28,776 nucleotides of DNA from Chara braunii (taxonomy: Eukaryota; Streptophyta; Charophyceae; Charales; Characeae). The notes below the pieces were generated by a model. It was not told where the DNA came from and did no database searches. It saw nothing but the letters and a program-made list of their open reading frames with translations. Positions 9,215 to 18,175 of the stretch are shown one piece after another (position 1 is the first letter of the stretch; each line of letters opens with the position of its first letter). Where the stretch lies: assembly GCA_003427395.1 (NCBI GenBank), contig BFEA01000119.1, positions 3,020,813 to 3,049,588 on the forward strand, read 5' to 3'. The position numbers and the translations under genes are program-made.

Positions 9215-9966
9215 TGATAAGGGGAATTCTCGAAACTCTTTGGGCTTCGATAGAGCCTATAGAAGAGGCAGGGGAGGTCGTCTACATCACATTACCAAAG
9301 ACAAGCCTAGAGGGTCCGACGAGAAGCGTTCGAAGGGAAGTGTCCGAAATCCGCCGAGAGAAGGCGTTCGTTCGGTTGTCAGTGAGTAGCGAGGAGGGGT
9401 TGGTAATCGGAAAAACCAAGATATTCCTTTCAAAGGAGGGTCTCCTAGAGATAGTCCGTAGTTTGAAGTTGGGGGAAGATCCGCTCTTAGATGCACGAGC
9501 GGTATGAGGACGTCTAGAGAACCTGGTAGAGGAAGTGAGTCCTCGAGAAAGGTACCAAAGGATATGTTGAGTGACATACGCGGGTTGGGAAGAGGTACCG
9601 CTATTTGTCAACAGTGACCCCGTAGGAGTCCCTCTTTTCATCCTTGAACGAGTCTACCCCTCCGAAGCAATCAAGAGGGCAGCAAAGCGTAGGATTTCGA
9701 TTATGAACCAATTTCGGTTCACGAGGTGGGACCCGCACTCCCTGCTAACGTGGTGCCTTCGAAATCCATACCAGGACAATTGGTCGTCACTAGAGGGTCT
9801 GGGCTACATCTTTGAGGGTAGGGGTCAACACGTGAGGGTGTCGTCCATCTCGTGGAGGTACTTGGGAGAGATCTGTGAGGCGGGATTGGAAAGACTGGAC
9901 CCCTCGGATCTCATTCGGATCGCGATTGCGTGCCGACGGAGGAACTTGAGGCATGAGCGAGCCTGA
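9214..9966 (+). pseudogene. Accessory ORF B4, paralogue with two TGA stops
   Basis: The ATG at 9214 overlaps the B3 stop. A single frame runs to TGA 9964 with two internal TGAs (9505-9507 and 9568-9570), both explainable as CGA-to-TGA. N-terminal blocks are YITLPK, AFVRLSVSSEEG and KIFLSKEG, closely matching B6 (ALPK, IVRFSIVSEGG, KIFLSPD). GEDPL...AR follows in B4 and GKDPL...AR in B6. The C-terminal block is DLIRIAIACRRRN against EIVNLALTACEEK in B6. About 250 codons. B4 and B6 form a subgroup, while B1-B3 form another. Function unknown. Confidence 0.6.
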
Positions 9967-10153
9967 CACCGGAGAACTGGTGGGACTAGATAGGGTGAGA
10001 GCATAAGTGTATAGGATCCTAACCCTTTGCTGGGAAGAGGAGAGGAGAGTGAGGCCTGGGTCTTTGCGCCAGATCAAGTTACTTGAGACAGCCACGGTTA
10101 GGATCTTCGACGAATTAAAGAAGGAGCTGCTCCGGGAGGGAAGATCGGCATGA
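9953..10153 (+). pseudogene. Short accessory ORF B5a with one TAA
   Basis: The ATG at 9953 lies inside the end of B4. The frame carries a TAA at 10004-10006 and closes with TGA 10151-10153, which overlaps the ATG of B5 (ATGA). The product ends in a charged amphipathic stretch, TVRIFDELKKELLREGRS, reminiscent of the KIFLSKEGLLEIVRSL block of B4. It may be a truncated family member or the detached N-terminus of B5. Confidence 0.35.
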
Positions 10154-10626
10154 GAGCTACCTACACCTTTAACTCGATAACTTGGGGATTAGAGACGTGT
10201 GACGACGGATCCGAGGTCGAAGTGGAAGGGGGAGCGGAGGTTAGCCCAGGGCTTGGAGAGGACCAAGTGGCACAAGCCAAAAAGGAGTTCCTCGTCAAGG
10301 TCCAGCGACCAACTTTGTGGAAAAGGAGGTCCTGGACCACATTGGCTAGGTTTTTTGTTTTTATTAGAGAAGCGAGAGGAGTACGATTCTCTAGGACGTG
10401 GAGGGAACCTTTGCTAGAGGTTGAGAGAAAATTTGAGGAGGACTCTAGGTGGCTTGGGTCTCCCTTCGAAGTCAGGTTGCACCTAGTCGAGGCACGTTTC
10501 TGGGATAGGACGGGAGAATACGAGAAAGCTTTGCGTCGAACGATACTCGGCCATGGCGAGAGAGCACAAGGGAGGTGTGAGGATTCGCTAGTAGAGGCGG
10601 CCGAAAGACTGGCCTGGGTAAGATAG
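10150..10626 (+). CDS. Accessory ORF B5, diverged family member (158 aa)
   Basis: Complete ATG-to-TAG frame that begins in an ATGA overlap with B5a. The family block is present in diverged form: KEFLVKVQ ... ARFFVFIREARG matches AFVRLSV ... KIFLSKEG of B4. The C-terminal third is helix-like and charged (EYEKALRRTILGHGERAQG, EDSLVEAAERLAWVR). It is shorter than the other members by ~70-90 residues. No recognised domain. ATG 10635 of B6 follows 8 nt after its stop codon. Confidence 0.5.
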   Translation: MRATYTFNSITWGLETCDDGSEVEVEGGAEVSPGLGEDQVAQAKKEFLVKVQRPTLWKRRSWTTLARFFVFIREARGVRFSRTWREPLLEVERKFEEDSRWLGSPFEVRLHLVEARFWDRTGEYEKALRRTILGHGERAQGRCEDSLVEAAERLAWVR

Positions 10627-10634
10627 GCCTGTCG

Positions 10635-11481
10635 ATGATTATGTACGACAGGGGTAGCTCTGTCGGGACCTTGGAAAGGGCTTGGAAATCGGGGGCTAGC
10701 CCTCCCCAAGATTAGGGAGATAGGAGACGCTATTACGGAGTTCTTCGAGATCTACGAGCAGAAAACGATAGTCCGTTTTTCGATAGTTTCCGAGGGAGGT
10801 ATCCGCACACGAAGGGCGAAAATTTTCTTGTCTCCCGACGCTAGGCAGTTCTTTGCGACCGAGTTAGCGGAAGGGAAGGACCCTCTAGGTGTCGCCCGAA
10901 AAACCCTAGACCGGCTTAGGGGATTGAGAGGGGGTGCCGCCGAAGGACACGTGGAAGATAGGGTTGAATACCGAGGGAGGTTAGAGGTCCCTAGAGCGGC
11001 TCACGACCGGACCTGGGAAATTCCGGCTTGGGCGTACCAATTGCTCTACGCCGACGACACATCCGTGAGGAAGATCCTAAATAGAGGGCAAATGATTGAA
11101 AAATTTCCCCTAGGAAAGGAGAGGGGACACGAGTTATTCACCCGGTGTTGGGAGTCGCAGGAGCATACAGACTTTGAGTGGTGGGCGTTTGTAGGGGAGT
11201 TCATTAAGCCTCTGTTTAGAGGGCAAGTCGGAGAGGTGGATAGAGCTCTGATTAAAAGATGTGCTCAAGGAGGGATTAGGGGTATTTCCGATCTGGAGAT
11301 TGTTAACCTAGCGCTAACTGCTTGCGAAGAGAAAAGAGTACGCGACTCTTGGTGGACAGTGACTAGCGAAGAGTCCGAAGGGGGTAGTAAGGAACGATAA
11401 TCGAGTGAGGGGAAGGAAAGCTCGGAAGAAAGTAACGAGGCAGAAGGACAGGAGAGTGTCACTCGCGAAGAAAGCGACTAG
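10635..11481 (+). pseudogene. Accessory ORF B6, last paralogue, frameshifted, acidic tail
   Basis: ATG 10635 starts a short frame whose TLERAWKSG resembles the B4 start. Family homology then moves to the +1 frame near a GGGGG run at 10691-10695 (ALPK, IVRFSIVSEGG, KIFLSPD, GKDPL), consistent with a homopolymer indel. The frame runs to TAA 11398 and continues in frame through a Ser/Glu-rich tail (SSEGKESSEESNEAEGQES) to TAG 11479. The tail looks like genuine protein, so the TAA is probably a CAA-to-TAA mutation. The middle has Trp-rich WWAF and WWTV segments. About 280 codons in all. Function unknown. Confidence 0.55.
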
Positions 11482-12037
11482 AGCTTGGTGATAGGGTGCA
11501 TGGAAAGCGTGGTGGAGCACCGAGCACGGGATCGCCCGATCACCTAAGACCACTGGCATGGGGTGAACCGAGGAGGATACCGAGTTAGGGGCGATATTAA
11601 GCAAGTCAGCTATTAGTAGGGCCTTAAAGAGCACGGAGGCATCCCTCGGAGAGAGAACTATGGAACTGTGAGCGAGTTCCGAGGCGCGTTTGCACTGGGA
11701 GATGGAGCCGCGATTACCAGTAAGAGAAAAAATGGCAGAAGCCACGAGGGGCTTCCTGGTCGAAATCCGATGGGCGGGCCAAGTGGACGCAGAAGAGAAA
11801 GTCGGCGAGGGGCAGGAGTTCCCTCATGATAGGGCTGGGTGTTGGGCACCGAGGAGGGGCGAAGAAGGGAGCATAAGGAGGAGGGAACTGGGAGACGCAC
11901 GACCAATAGAAATTGGGGGGGGACCACGAAGATGGGTCAGGAGAGAGACCGGCTCCGCATGGGTACACGAGGAAGTGGTAGGAAGGAATGTATGAGAATT
12001 CAGAGATGTCTGGAGGGGGCTTAGGGGCCAAGAAACC
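11482..12037 (+). other. Spacer before gag with one doubtful ORF
   Basis: A frame from ATG 11702 to TGA 11993-11995 is open (98 codons) and is in the same frame as gag, 42 bp upstream of the gag ATG. Its product is rich in Arg, Glu and Gly and shows no gag domain. It could be a gag N-terminal extension cut by a stop, or chance in GC-rich DNA. The rest shows no feature. Confidence 0.35.
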
Positions 12038-13457
12038 ATGCAATGGGAACACGAAGACACTGGTGATAGAGGCCGCCGTGAGGAAGAACCATGGGGACCT
12101 CCGAGGGTTCGAGATCGGATGAAAGATTTAGACCCCGCTTGGTACAAACCCTACGATCCGGCGATAGATGGGCCGGCGGAAGGACCTTATTTCCGTCGAT
12201 ATGATGACCGACAAGTCCCCTACTACGATGTGAACCTGGGACTGGAGTCGCTCTACTTTAACGGAAGGGACGTGACCGGGTTCATAGAGAAATGAGAGAG
12301 TTACGCCTACCGGAAGAAGTTTTCGGAGAAAGAATGGATCGACCACTTTATACAACATTCGGACCCGGAACTAGACCAGGCCATTAGGGCAATATACCCG
12401 ACAGATGGGAGGTGGAAAACCTTCAAGAGCAGCTTATTGCGGATCTTCGCATGTGACGATCTGATCCCCACGATAGAAGGGTTGCGTCGGGTCACGAGAG
12501 GGGAGCAAGAGAGTTTGGTGGCATTCACTCGAAGATTCAAACGTTTGTCGCAGGCCTTGGTGGATAGAGGAATGCTCTCGAAAGTGGACAGGTGTGTAAT
12601 GTTCATGCTGCACCTGCCTGAAGAAAAGAGGAAGGAGGTTCTCGAGAGGACCCCTAGAGACTCTGCGAATTTCGAAAGGGTCGCCGAGGTGATCTTTACG
12701 GGGGGAGGAGTGGACGTGCAAGAGTACATGAAGGAGAGTCTGCACATGGCGCTCCGGAGTATGCGTACTCAAAGAAACGACGGTCCTCGAGAGAACGAAA
12801 GGCAGCCTCCTGGGCCTCCCGACCAACGTTGGGGAGGAGGGTCCGTGGGTTGGCGGAACGAAACTGGTAACCAAGGGAACTGGAGAAACGATCGAGAAGC
12901 TGGTGGGAATCGGGGCTCGGGATGGGGGAATTCCCGTTGGAAGGATGCGAGGGATGGAAGGTGGGGAGACCCTCCCCAACCTAGGGTCGCGGGGACTCGT
13001 CCCGAAGTGAGTCAGGCTAGAGCGCCACAGCCGCTAGACCCTTTGACAATCGTGGGAGCGGCACCTCAAGTGGCCCCTCGCCCTAACATTCTGTCCTCAA
13101 AGCGGGTGTGTCTATTGCAACGAAGATGGTCACATCAAGCGGAAGTGCCCTCACCTTACGGAAGCCCTAAGGTTAGGAGTGGTAAATTTGAATGAGAACA
13201 AGTGGGCTGTTTGGGGGGATGATGGAGAGGCGGTCTCCTTCTATCCCTCGATGAAGGTAAATGTGGACAAGATGATAGCCCTTCAAGAGGCGAGACTTGG
13301 GAAGAAGCCTGAGGTTGGTGGGACCTCCAACTCATCCTGCATCGAAATGACGGAGGCACTAGGAGGCGTGTCCATAAGGGAGCCGCAGGTGTCTAGCATC
13401 AAAATCGTTGAGACCAAGCCTGAAGAAGAAGGACCGTGCCTGAGAGTAAGAACCTAG
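12038..13457 (+). pseudogene. gag: capsid and CCHC nucleocapsid, broken
   Basis: Structural protein that would package the element RNA in cytoplasmic particles. It starts at ATG 12038. The capsid-like part includes YFNGRDVTGFIEK, a stop, then ESYAYRKKF...WIDHFIQH, resembling the Ty3/gypsy gag N-lobe pattern 'F-x-G-x-x-V-x-x-F-I/L-x-x-Y-E'. RRFKRLSQALVDRG and MLHLPEEKR follow, and a Gly/Arg/Trp-rich linker (12790-13060) comes next. The zinc knuckle CX2CX4HX4C lies at 13107-13148 (C-VY-C-NEDG-H-IKRK-C), but in the +1 frame relative to the capsid part, so a frameshift lies at about 13050-13090. There is an internal TGA at 12293-12295. The knuckle frame closes at 13455. It cannot make full-length Gag. 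Confidence 0.8.
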
Positions 13458-13458
13458 G

Positions 13459-13935
13459 TTGGGGCCGGGCCGTCTAAGAACAAGGAGATCGCAACAGAAA
13501 GTGAAGGGAGAAGGAGTGGTGACGATGACCAACCGATGGTCGACGCCAAAGTCGTGGAAGAAAGGAAGGGGGAAGAGCCCACGTCACATAAATCTCATAG
13601 GGAAGAAAGGACCGAAGAAGTTCGATATGAAGTGCACCTTGGATGAGATAGACACGGTTGCTCCCCTACGGAGGACTCTAATGCAGCCGATGCAATGCAC
13701 TCTTCTGGAGTACTTAGCGGCAAGCAAGAGCGCTAGAGATGAGCTCCTAAGCATCACCAAAAAGATGAAGATTCCGCTCACGGGAGGGCCAACCGTTCTC
13801 GGGGATGGACCCACCAAGGAAGAGGTTCAGTCCTCTCGGATCGCGATGGAAGAACTGCCAATGAGTTTCTTCTCTGAGAAAGAGGTCAATAAATTATGTG
13901 TTAGGGAGCGGCCAACTCCAAGCCGTAGTGAGTGA
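13459..13935 (+). pseudogene. gag-pol linker region
   Basis: Open frame between gag and protease with no ATG. The second half is conserved-looking: LDEIDTVAPLRRTL, QPMQCTLLEYLAAS, ARDELLSITKK. I believe such segments precede the protease in related polyproteins, but that is from memory of family appearance. Near 13892-13900 the coding frame shifts so that VLGSGQ of the protease lead-in is read in the next frame. No catalytic motif is seen. Confidence 0.55.
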
Positions 13936-14305
13936 AAAAAAGATGAGAGCCTTAGTGGATAATGAGTCCGAATCTACCGTGTGTCGAGACTCCATTGCAA
14001 AGGAGTTGGGGTTAGAAGTGGATAGAGGGGTATCCATGTCCATGGTAGTTGCGGACAACAAGCTTTAACCGGCGGAAGGGGTATGTCACAACCCCTTGAT
14101 TGAGGTCGCAGGAGTAGAGACCACAATTTCGATTTTCTCGATGAAGGAGAGTTCTTCCGAGTTGATCTTCGGGAGAACTTGGTTGAGCGAGGTCGAGCGA
14201 GATCCACGCTACCACGGTCGACCTTTCGGACGAGAGTCAGACCCTCTCGATCCAGAGTCCGGACGGGATCCGAGTGGTCCTGAAGACTGTGGATGCTCAA
14301 GATGA
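13898..14305 (+). pseudogene. Retropepsin-like protease domain, broken
   Basis: Aspartic protease of the polyprotein. The active-site region reads ALVDNESES at about 13949-13975, where retropepsins have D-S/T-G; the Gly is missing here (E). The C-terminal ELIFGRTWL (about 14160-14187) matches the usual 'I/L-L-G-R/x-x-W/F-L' end motif. A TAA at 14066-14068 splits the domain, explainable as CAA-to-TAA. The frame ends at TGA 14303. The protease cannot be active as read. Confidence 0.7.
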
Positions 14306-14494
14306 GCGGAATCGAACCAGTATTCCAAGGAGGAGGGAAGCCCCGTCACGGGTGTGCCAGGTCCGACTAGAAGAGTTACCCTTTGTCGATAAGGAACCCC
14401 CGGGGGACCGGGTAGATCTCGAGGATGTTGGGGACCGAATTGTAATCAATGGGGTAAGGTACGAAAAAGAGGCCGAAGAGGAAGAATTTGGTGG
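14306..14494 (+). other. Linker between protease and RT
   Basis: The frame from about 14274 to 14531 encodes an acidic linker (VDLEDVGDRIVINGVRYEKEAEEEEFGG). Coding passes to the RT frame across a T8 run at 14506-14513, a likely single-base indel site. Confidence 0.45.
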
Positions 14495-15630
14495 GTGCGT
14501 AAGGCCGTTTTTTTTGGAGGAATCCCTCTAGCCGGCGGGATTAAGAAGCATAAAATCGTGGCGGAGAAAGTGAAACCCGCCGCGGTCAGCCGGGATAGAA
14601 CGGGGGAAACTTCGATATCGGAGGAGGAGATCGCCGATATCATACAGAAGCGGAAGGAGACCGAAGGGCAGAGGATTACGACCGATAGGCTAGCAAAACT
14701 GAACATAGGGGATGAAAACCTCACGGAAGAGGAGAAGGAATACGTGGCTATGACCGTAAGGGATTGCGACAAGGCCATAGCCTTCGATGATTCGGAGAGA
14801 GGAAGGATAGATCCAAGGTATGGTAAGCCTGCCCGGATCCATACGATCCCTCACGTTCCTTGGAAAGATAGACCGTTGTGGAAGTATGCGCAAAAAGAGA
14901 AGGAAGATATAGTGACCTTCATCAAAGAGAAGATAAGGACGTTTGTCACGGAGCCTTGTGAGAGTACTTATTCCAACAAGTGGTTCTTTCTGAGGAAAGG
15001 GGGTAGCAACAAATTGAGGTGGATCCAAAATGTCCAAAGGACCAACATGGTCACCATACGGGATGTGGGGTTTATACCTGAGGCGGATCTACTCGCTGAA
15101 GGATCGGCGGGTCGCTCGATTTTTTCGATCTGCGATCTTTTATCAGGCTATGATGAGATCTCATTGGACTACAGGAATAGACACATGACGGCGATGTGCA
15201 TGCCTCTAGGGCTGGTCCAAATGATGGTGGTACCTATGGGGTGGACAAACGGTGTGGCAGTATTCCAAAGAGTCGTGATCGCGGTCCTCAAGGAATTCAT
15301 ACCGGATAAGGTAGAGGTATTCCTTGACGACTTCCCAATAAAGGGACCGGTTCAAAAGGATGAGACGGAGGTCTTCCCCGGAGTAAGAAAGTTTGTGTGG
15401 TGGATCATATGGCAGACGTGAGGGAGGTCCTCGCGAAATTAGACGACGCGAACCTTACCGTGAGTGGGACTAAGAGTCGCTGGGGGGTGTCGTCAATCAA
15501 GATATTGGGCTTCATATGTGACAAGGATGGGCGGAGGCCCGATCCCACGAAACTGGAAAAATTGATGATCTGGTCGTCGCCACTAAAGTCAATGACGGAG
15601 GTTAGGCAATTTCTAGGGGTGGTGGGCTAA
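14495..15630 (+). pseudogene. pol: reverse transcriptase domain, frameshifted
   Basis: RNA-dependent DNA polymerase that would copy element RNA from the tRNA-Asp primer. The main frame runs 14495-15421. Motifs in order: RIHTIPHVPW lead-in; SNKWFFLRKGG (fingers); SIFSICDLLSGYDEI with the first catalytic Asp at codon 15134-15136; AMCMPLGLVQMMVVPMGWTNG (pattern P-x-G-x-x-x-x-x-x-x-P-x-G); and VFLDDFPIKG with the paired Asp at 15326-15331. At about 15395 coding moves by one base and continues in the frame of 15397-15630 (thumb/connection: ANLTVSGTKSRWG, LGFICDKDGRRPDP, VRQFLGVVG). It ends at TAA 15628. All three catalytic Asp residues remain. FLDDFPIKG differs from the YxDDxLVxS of most angiosperm Ty3/gypsy elements. 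Confidence 0.88.
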
Positions 15631-16179
15631 TGGAGGATCTTTATAAAAACCTACAGTGAGAAGGCGGAACCACTTAGACGGTTGCTTAGGAAAGTTGAGG
15701 GATGAACCTGGGGAGAGGAGCAGGCCGCGACCATAGAAGCCCTTAAAGCAGAATTCCGCAAAGGTGGGCAAGTCCTAGGAGTTCCGTTCTTCGAGGACAA
15801 GGAGAACCGTCCCTTTATAGTGTCTACAAACGTGGGGCCTTGTTCCGTAGGAGGGCTTCTGTCGCAAAGGGATCCAAACGGGAAAGAGAGACCCCTTCGA
15901 TTTGAGAGTCGGACCTTGAATCCCGTCGAGAGGAACTGCAGCCAATTCAAGAAAGAAGTGTTGGGGGTATTGCACTGCCTAAAGACCTTCCGCCACTATA
16001 TTTACGGGAGACGGTTCCTCCTAAGAGTGAACCCGACTGCGGTACCGGCCGTCCTTCAAAAGGACTTTTCGCTAACCGTCCCAACTATCGCTAGGTGGAT
16101 GATCCATATCAGGCTCTACGATTATAGGGTCGAGAGGATCTCCGGGGCCAAAAATTAGGTCGCCGACGGATTGTCCTGA
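15631..16179 (+). pseudogene. pol: RNase H domain with catalytic Asp changes
   Basis: Continues in the same frame as the end of RT. TGA at 15703-15705 breaks the connection. The domain shows PFIVSTNVGPCSVGGLL, FESRTLNPVERNCSQFKKEVLGVLHCL and YGRRFLLRVNPTA, the usual gypsy RNase H layout. The first catalytic Asp position is Asn (AAC, 15829-15831) and the later one in RVNPT is also Asn (AAC, 16030-16032); both fit GAC-to-AAC. The Glu (15955-15957) is kept. TAG 16156-16158 and TGA 16177-16179 interrupt the end (KN-stop-VADGLS-stop), where related proteins read N-Q/x-VADGLSR. It is inactive as read. Confidence 0.8.
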
Positions 16180-17910
16180 GTCCCGACTCCCGATCCGAGA
16201 AGAGGATTATCAGAGATAGGAGGAAGCAACGCTCACAATAGCCAAAAACGAAGTGATCCAAGCCGCCACTATCAGGGCGCAAGCGAGGGTGGAGACCCGA
16301 GAAGGAGGCAAGGCCCTAGGACATTCTTCGCCAACCTTTACGAAGGAAAGTACCGAGATATAGGGTTATACCTGGCGGGACGGGAAGAAGGATCCGACGC
16401 GGTCAAAAAGAAGGCACTCGGGTATTGTCTACGAAGAGGCCACCTCTTTAAGAGGCCCACCAAGTTCACAATTCCAATGAGGGTCCTTTGCGATCCAGAA
16501 GAGAGGAAGGTGGTCATAGAAGAATTACACGATGGGGTCGTCGGAGGTCACCGGGGGGTAAAAGGGACGTTCGATAAGGTTCGACGACTTTACAAGTGGG
16601 ATGGACAATACGGGGAGGTGGAAAGTTGTTCGACCTGTGAACCCTGCCAAAAGAGGGCGACCGTCCGCTATAAAGAACCCCTCGTTCCGTCACTCCCCAC
16701 AGTGTCGGGCGAGAAGGTCCATGTGGACTTGGTAACCATGTCCAAGGGAGTCGGTGGACTTCGGTACATAATCAATGCCCGCGATGACCTCACTGGATTC
16801 GTAGAAGCTAAGGCCATTAAGAAAAAGACGGTTGAGGAGGTGAGTGACTTTCTCGTGGAATACATCGCCAGGTACGGGTGTGTCGGAAAGATAGTCATGG
16901 ATAGGGCGTCCAAGTTCTCAAGCCAAAAGGTCAAAGCGATATTAGAAAAGGCAGGGATTAAAGCGGCCTATACAACCGCCTATCATCCCCAAAGCAACGG
17001 TCCGGTCGAAAGAGGTCACCAAACGCTTGTAGATGCCTTAGCCAAGTGGTGCAAGGGGCATGAGGAGCAATGGCCAAAGTATTTGTGCTATGCAGTTTGG
17101 GCCGACAACATCACGGTCAAATCAAGTACGAGGTATCCCCCTTACACCCTTTGGTTCGGTAGACACTGACCCCTGCCCATCGAATTCCACGTGGACACTT
17201 GGACGAGTGTCACGTGGAAGAACAACATGACAAGGGGCGAGTTGTTAGAAACAAGGATACAACAAATAACCGAAAATCTTGACGCAGAACTTACCGAGGC
17301 GGGGAGAAACATCGAGAAGGAGAGGACGAAAGGGAAGGAAAGGTGGGATAAGAATTTGCGGGTCCGACAAAAGCCGATAGGGACTAGTGACCTCGTCTAG
17401 ATGTACGACTCGTCGCTAGAAAAGACTTTGAGCAGGAAGCTAGCCAACATGTGGACGGGGTCGTATCAAGTCCTAAAGAGATTGGATGGGGGAGCAAACC
17501 TTCTTGCCGAATTAGACGGGGTTAGGTTATGGGACCCTATCGCGGGGGCTCACCTCAAACTTTTTCGATGGAGAGAGACCCTTAGGGAGGAACCAAAAAG
17601 GAAAGGGAAGGAAGCAGTCGATCCGGAGGTAGCTGCCACTCACGAGAAGGGAGAGACTTCAAAGCAAGGGACCTCTTCACGACCACCTCAGAGGGGGTAC
17701 AAGGTTCTGAACCCCCCCCTGCCAAAGACCCATAGGAGGAAGAAGCGGCCAAGGGAAGATGACAGTGATACGGACCAATTGGGAAAGCGCAGGATGAGAG
17801 TGAGGAGGAACGCTTCGAGGAAAGCCTTGAGAGCCAAACGCGAGAGAGAACAGAGGAAGCGAAAAAGAGAAAGGCGGGAAAAAAGAATGAGGAGGAGAAG
17901 GCGGGTGTAG
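16180..17910 (+). pseudogene. pol: integrase with DD35E core and basic tail
   Basis: Inserts element cDNA into the host chromosome. The frame is open 16180-17166. The N-terminal zinc region has H-x6-H (HDGVVGGH) and a CSTC/CEPC cluster. Core catalytic residues are intact: Asp in HVDLVT (16726-16728), Asp in VMDRASKF (16900-16902) and Glu in SNGPVERG (17008-17010), with exactly 35 residues between the last two. TGA 17167-17169 and TAG 17398-17400 interrupt the C-terminal part, in the same frame. 17440-17570 encodes a GPY/F-like module (MWTGSYQVLKRL, LAELDGVRLWDPIAG). No chromodomain follows; instead about 100 residues are rich in Arg/Lys (HRRKKRPRED, RKRKRERREKRMRRRRR), a likely nuclear-localisation or chromatin-binding tail. 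The final stop is TAG 17908. Confidence 0.88.
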
Positions 17911-18175
17911 AGTTGCTTAGTGGAAAATGGGGTGTTGTACCTTAAGTTAAGAGAAGCATGGATCATAGTTCCCAACGTAGGAGACTAAGGGGGAATGTGT
18001 CGTAAGGAGCCAATGCGGTTTAGAAACCAAAAAGTTAGAAACAAGGGATGCACGTGACCTAACAAAAAAAAAAAAAGCGGGGGGGGTAATGCGAACCATG
18101 AGAAAGGGACCGTTGGGTGAGGGGCAAAGGTTAGGAGGCTCGCCGGAGACGACGAGAATTGGGGTGTGGGCTGGT
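17911..18175 (+). other. 3' untranslated part with candidate polypurine tracts
   Basis: GACTAAGGGGGAA followed by TGTGTCG (purine run 17987-17995) looks like a polypurine tract next to an LTR start. A second purine-rich tract, A13 then GCG8, lies at 18064-18086. Directly before the mapped LTR start (18176) the sequence is only G-rich (GGGGTGTGGG). If the first tract is the real one, the full LTR would begin at 17996 and the 5' LTR would be missing its first ~180 bp. The 6-bp inverted ends and the ACGT flanking repeat favour 18176. Confidence 0.45.
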
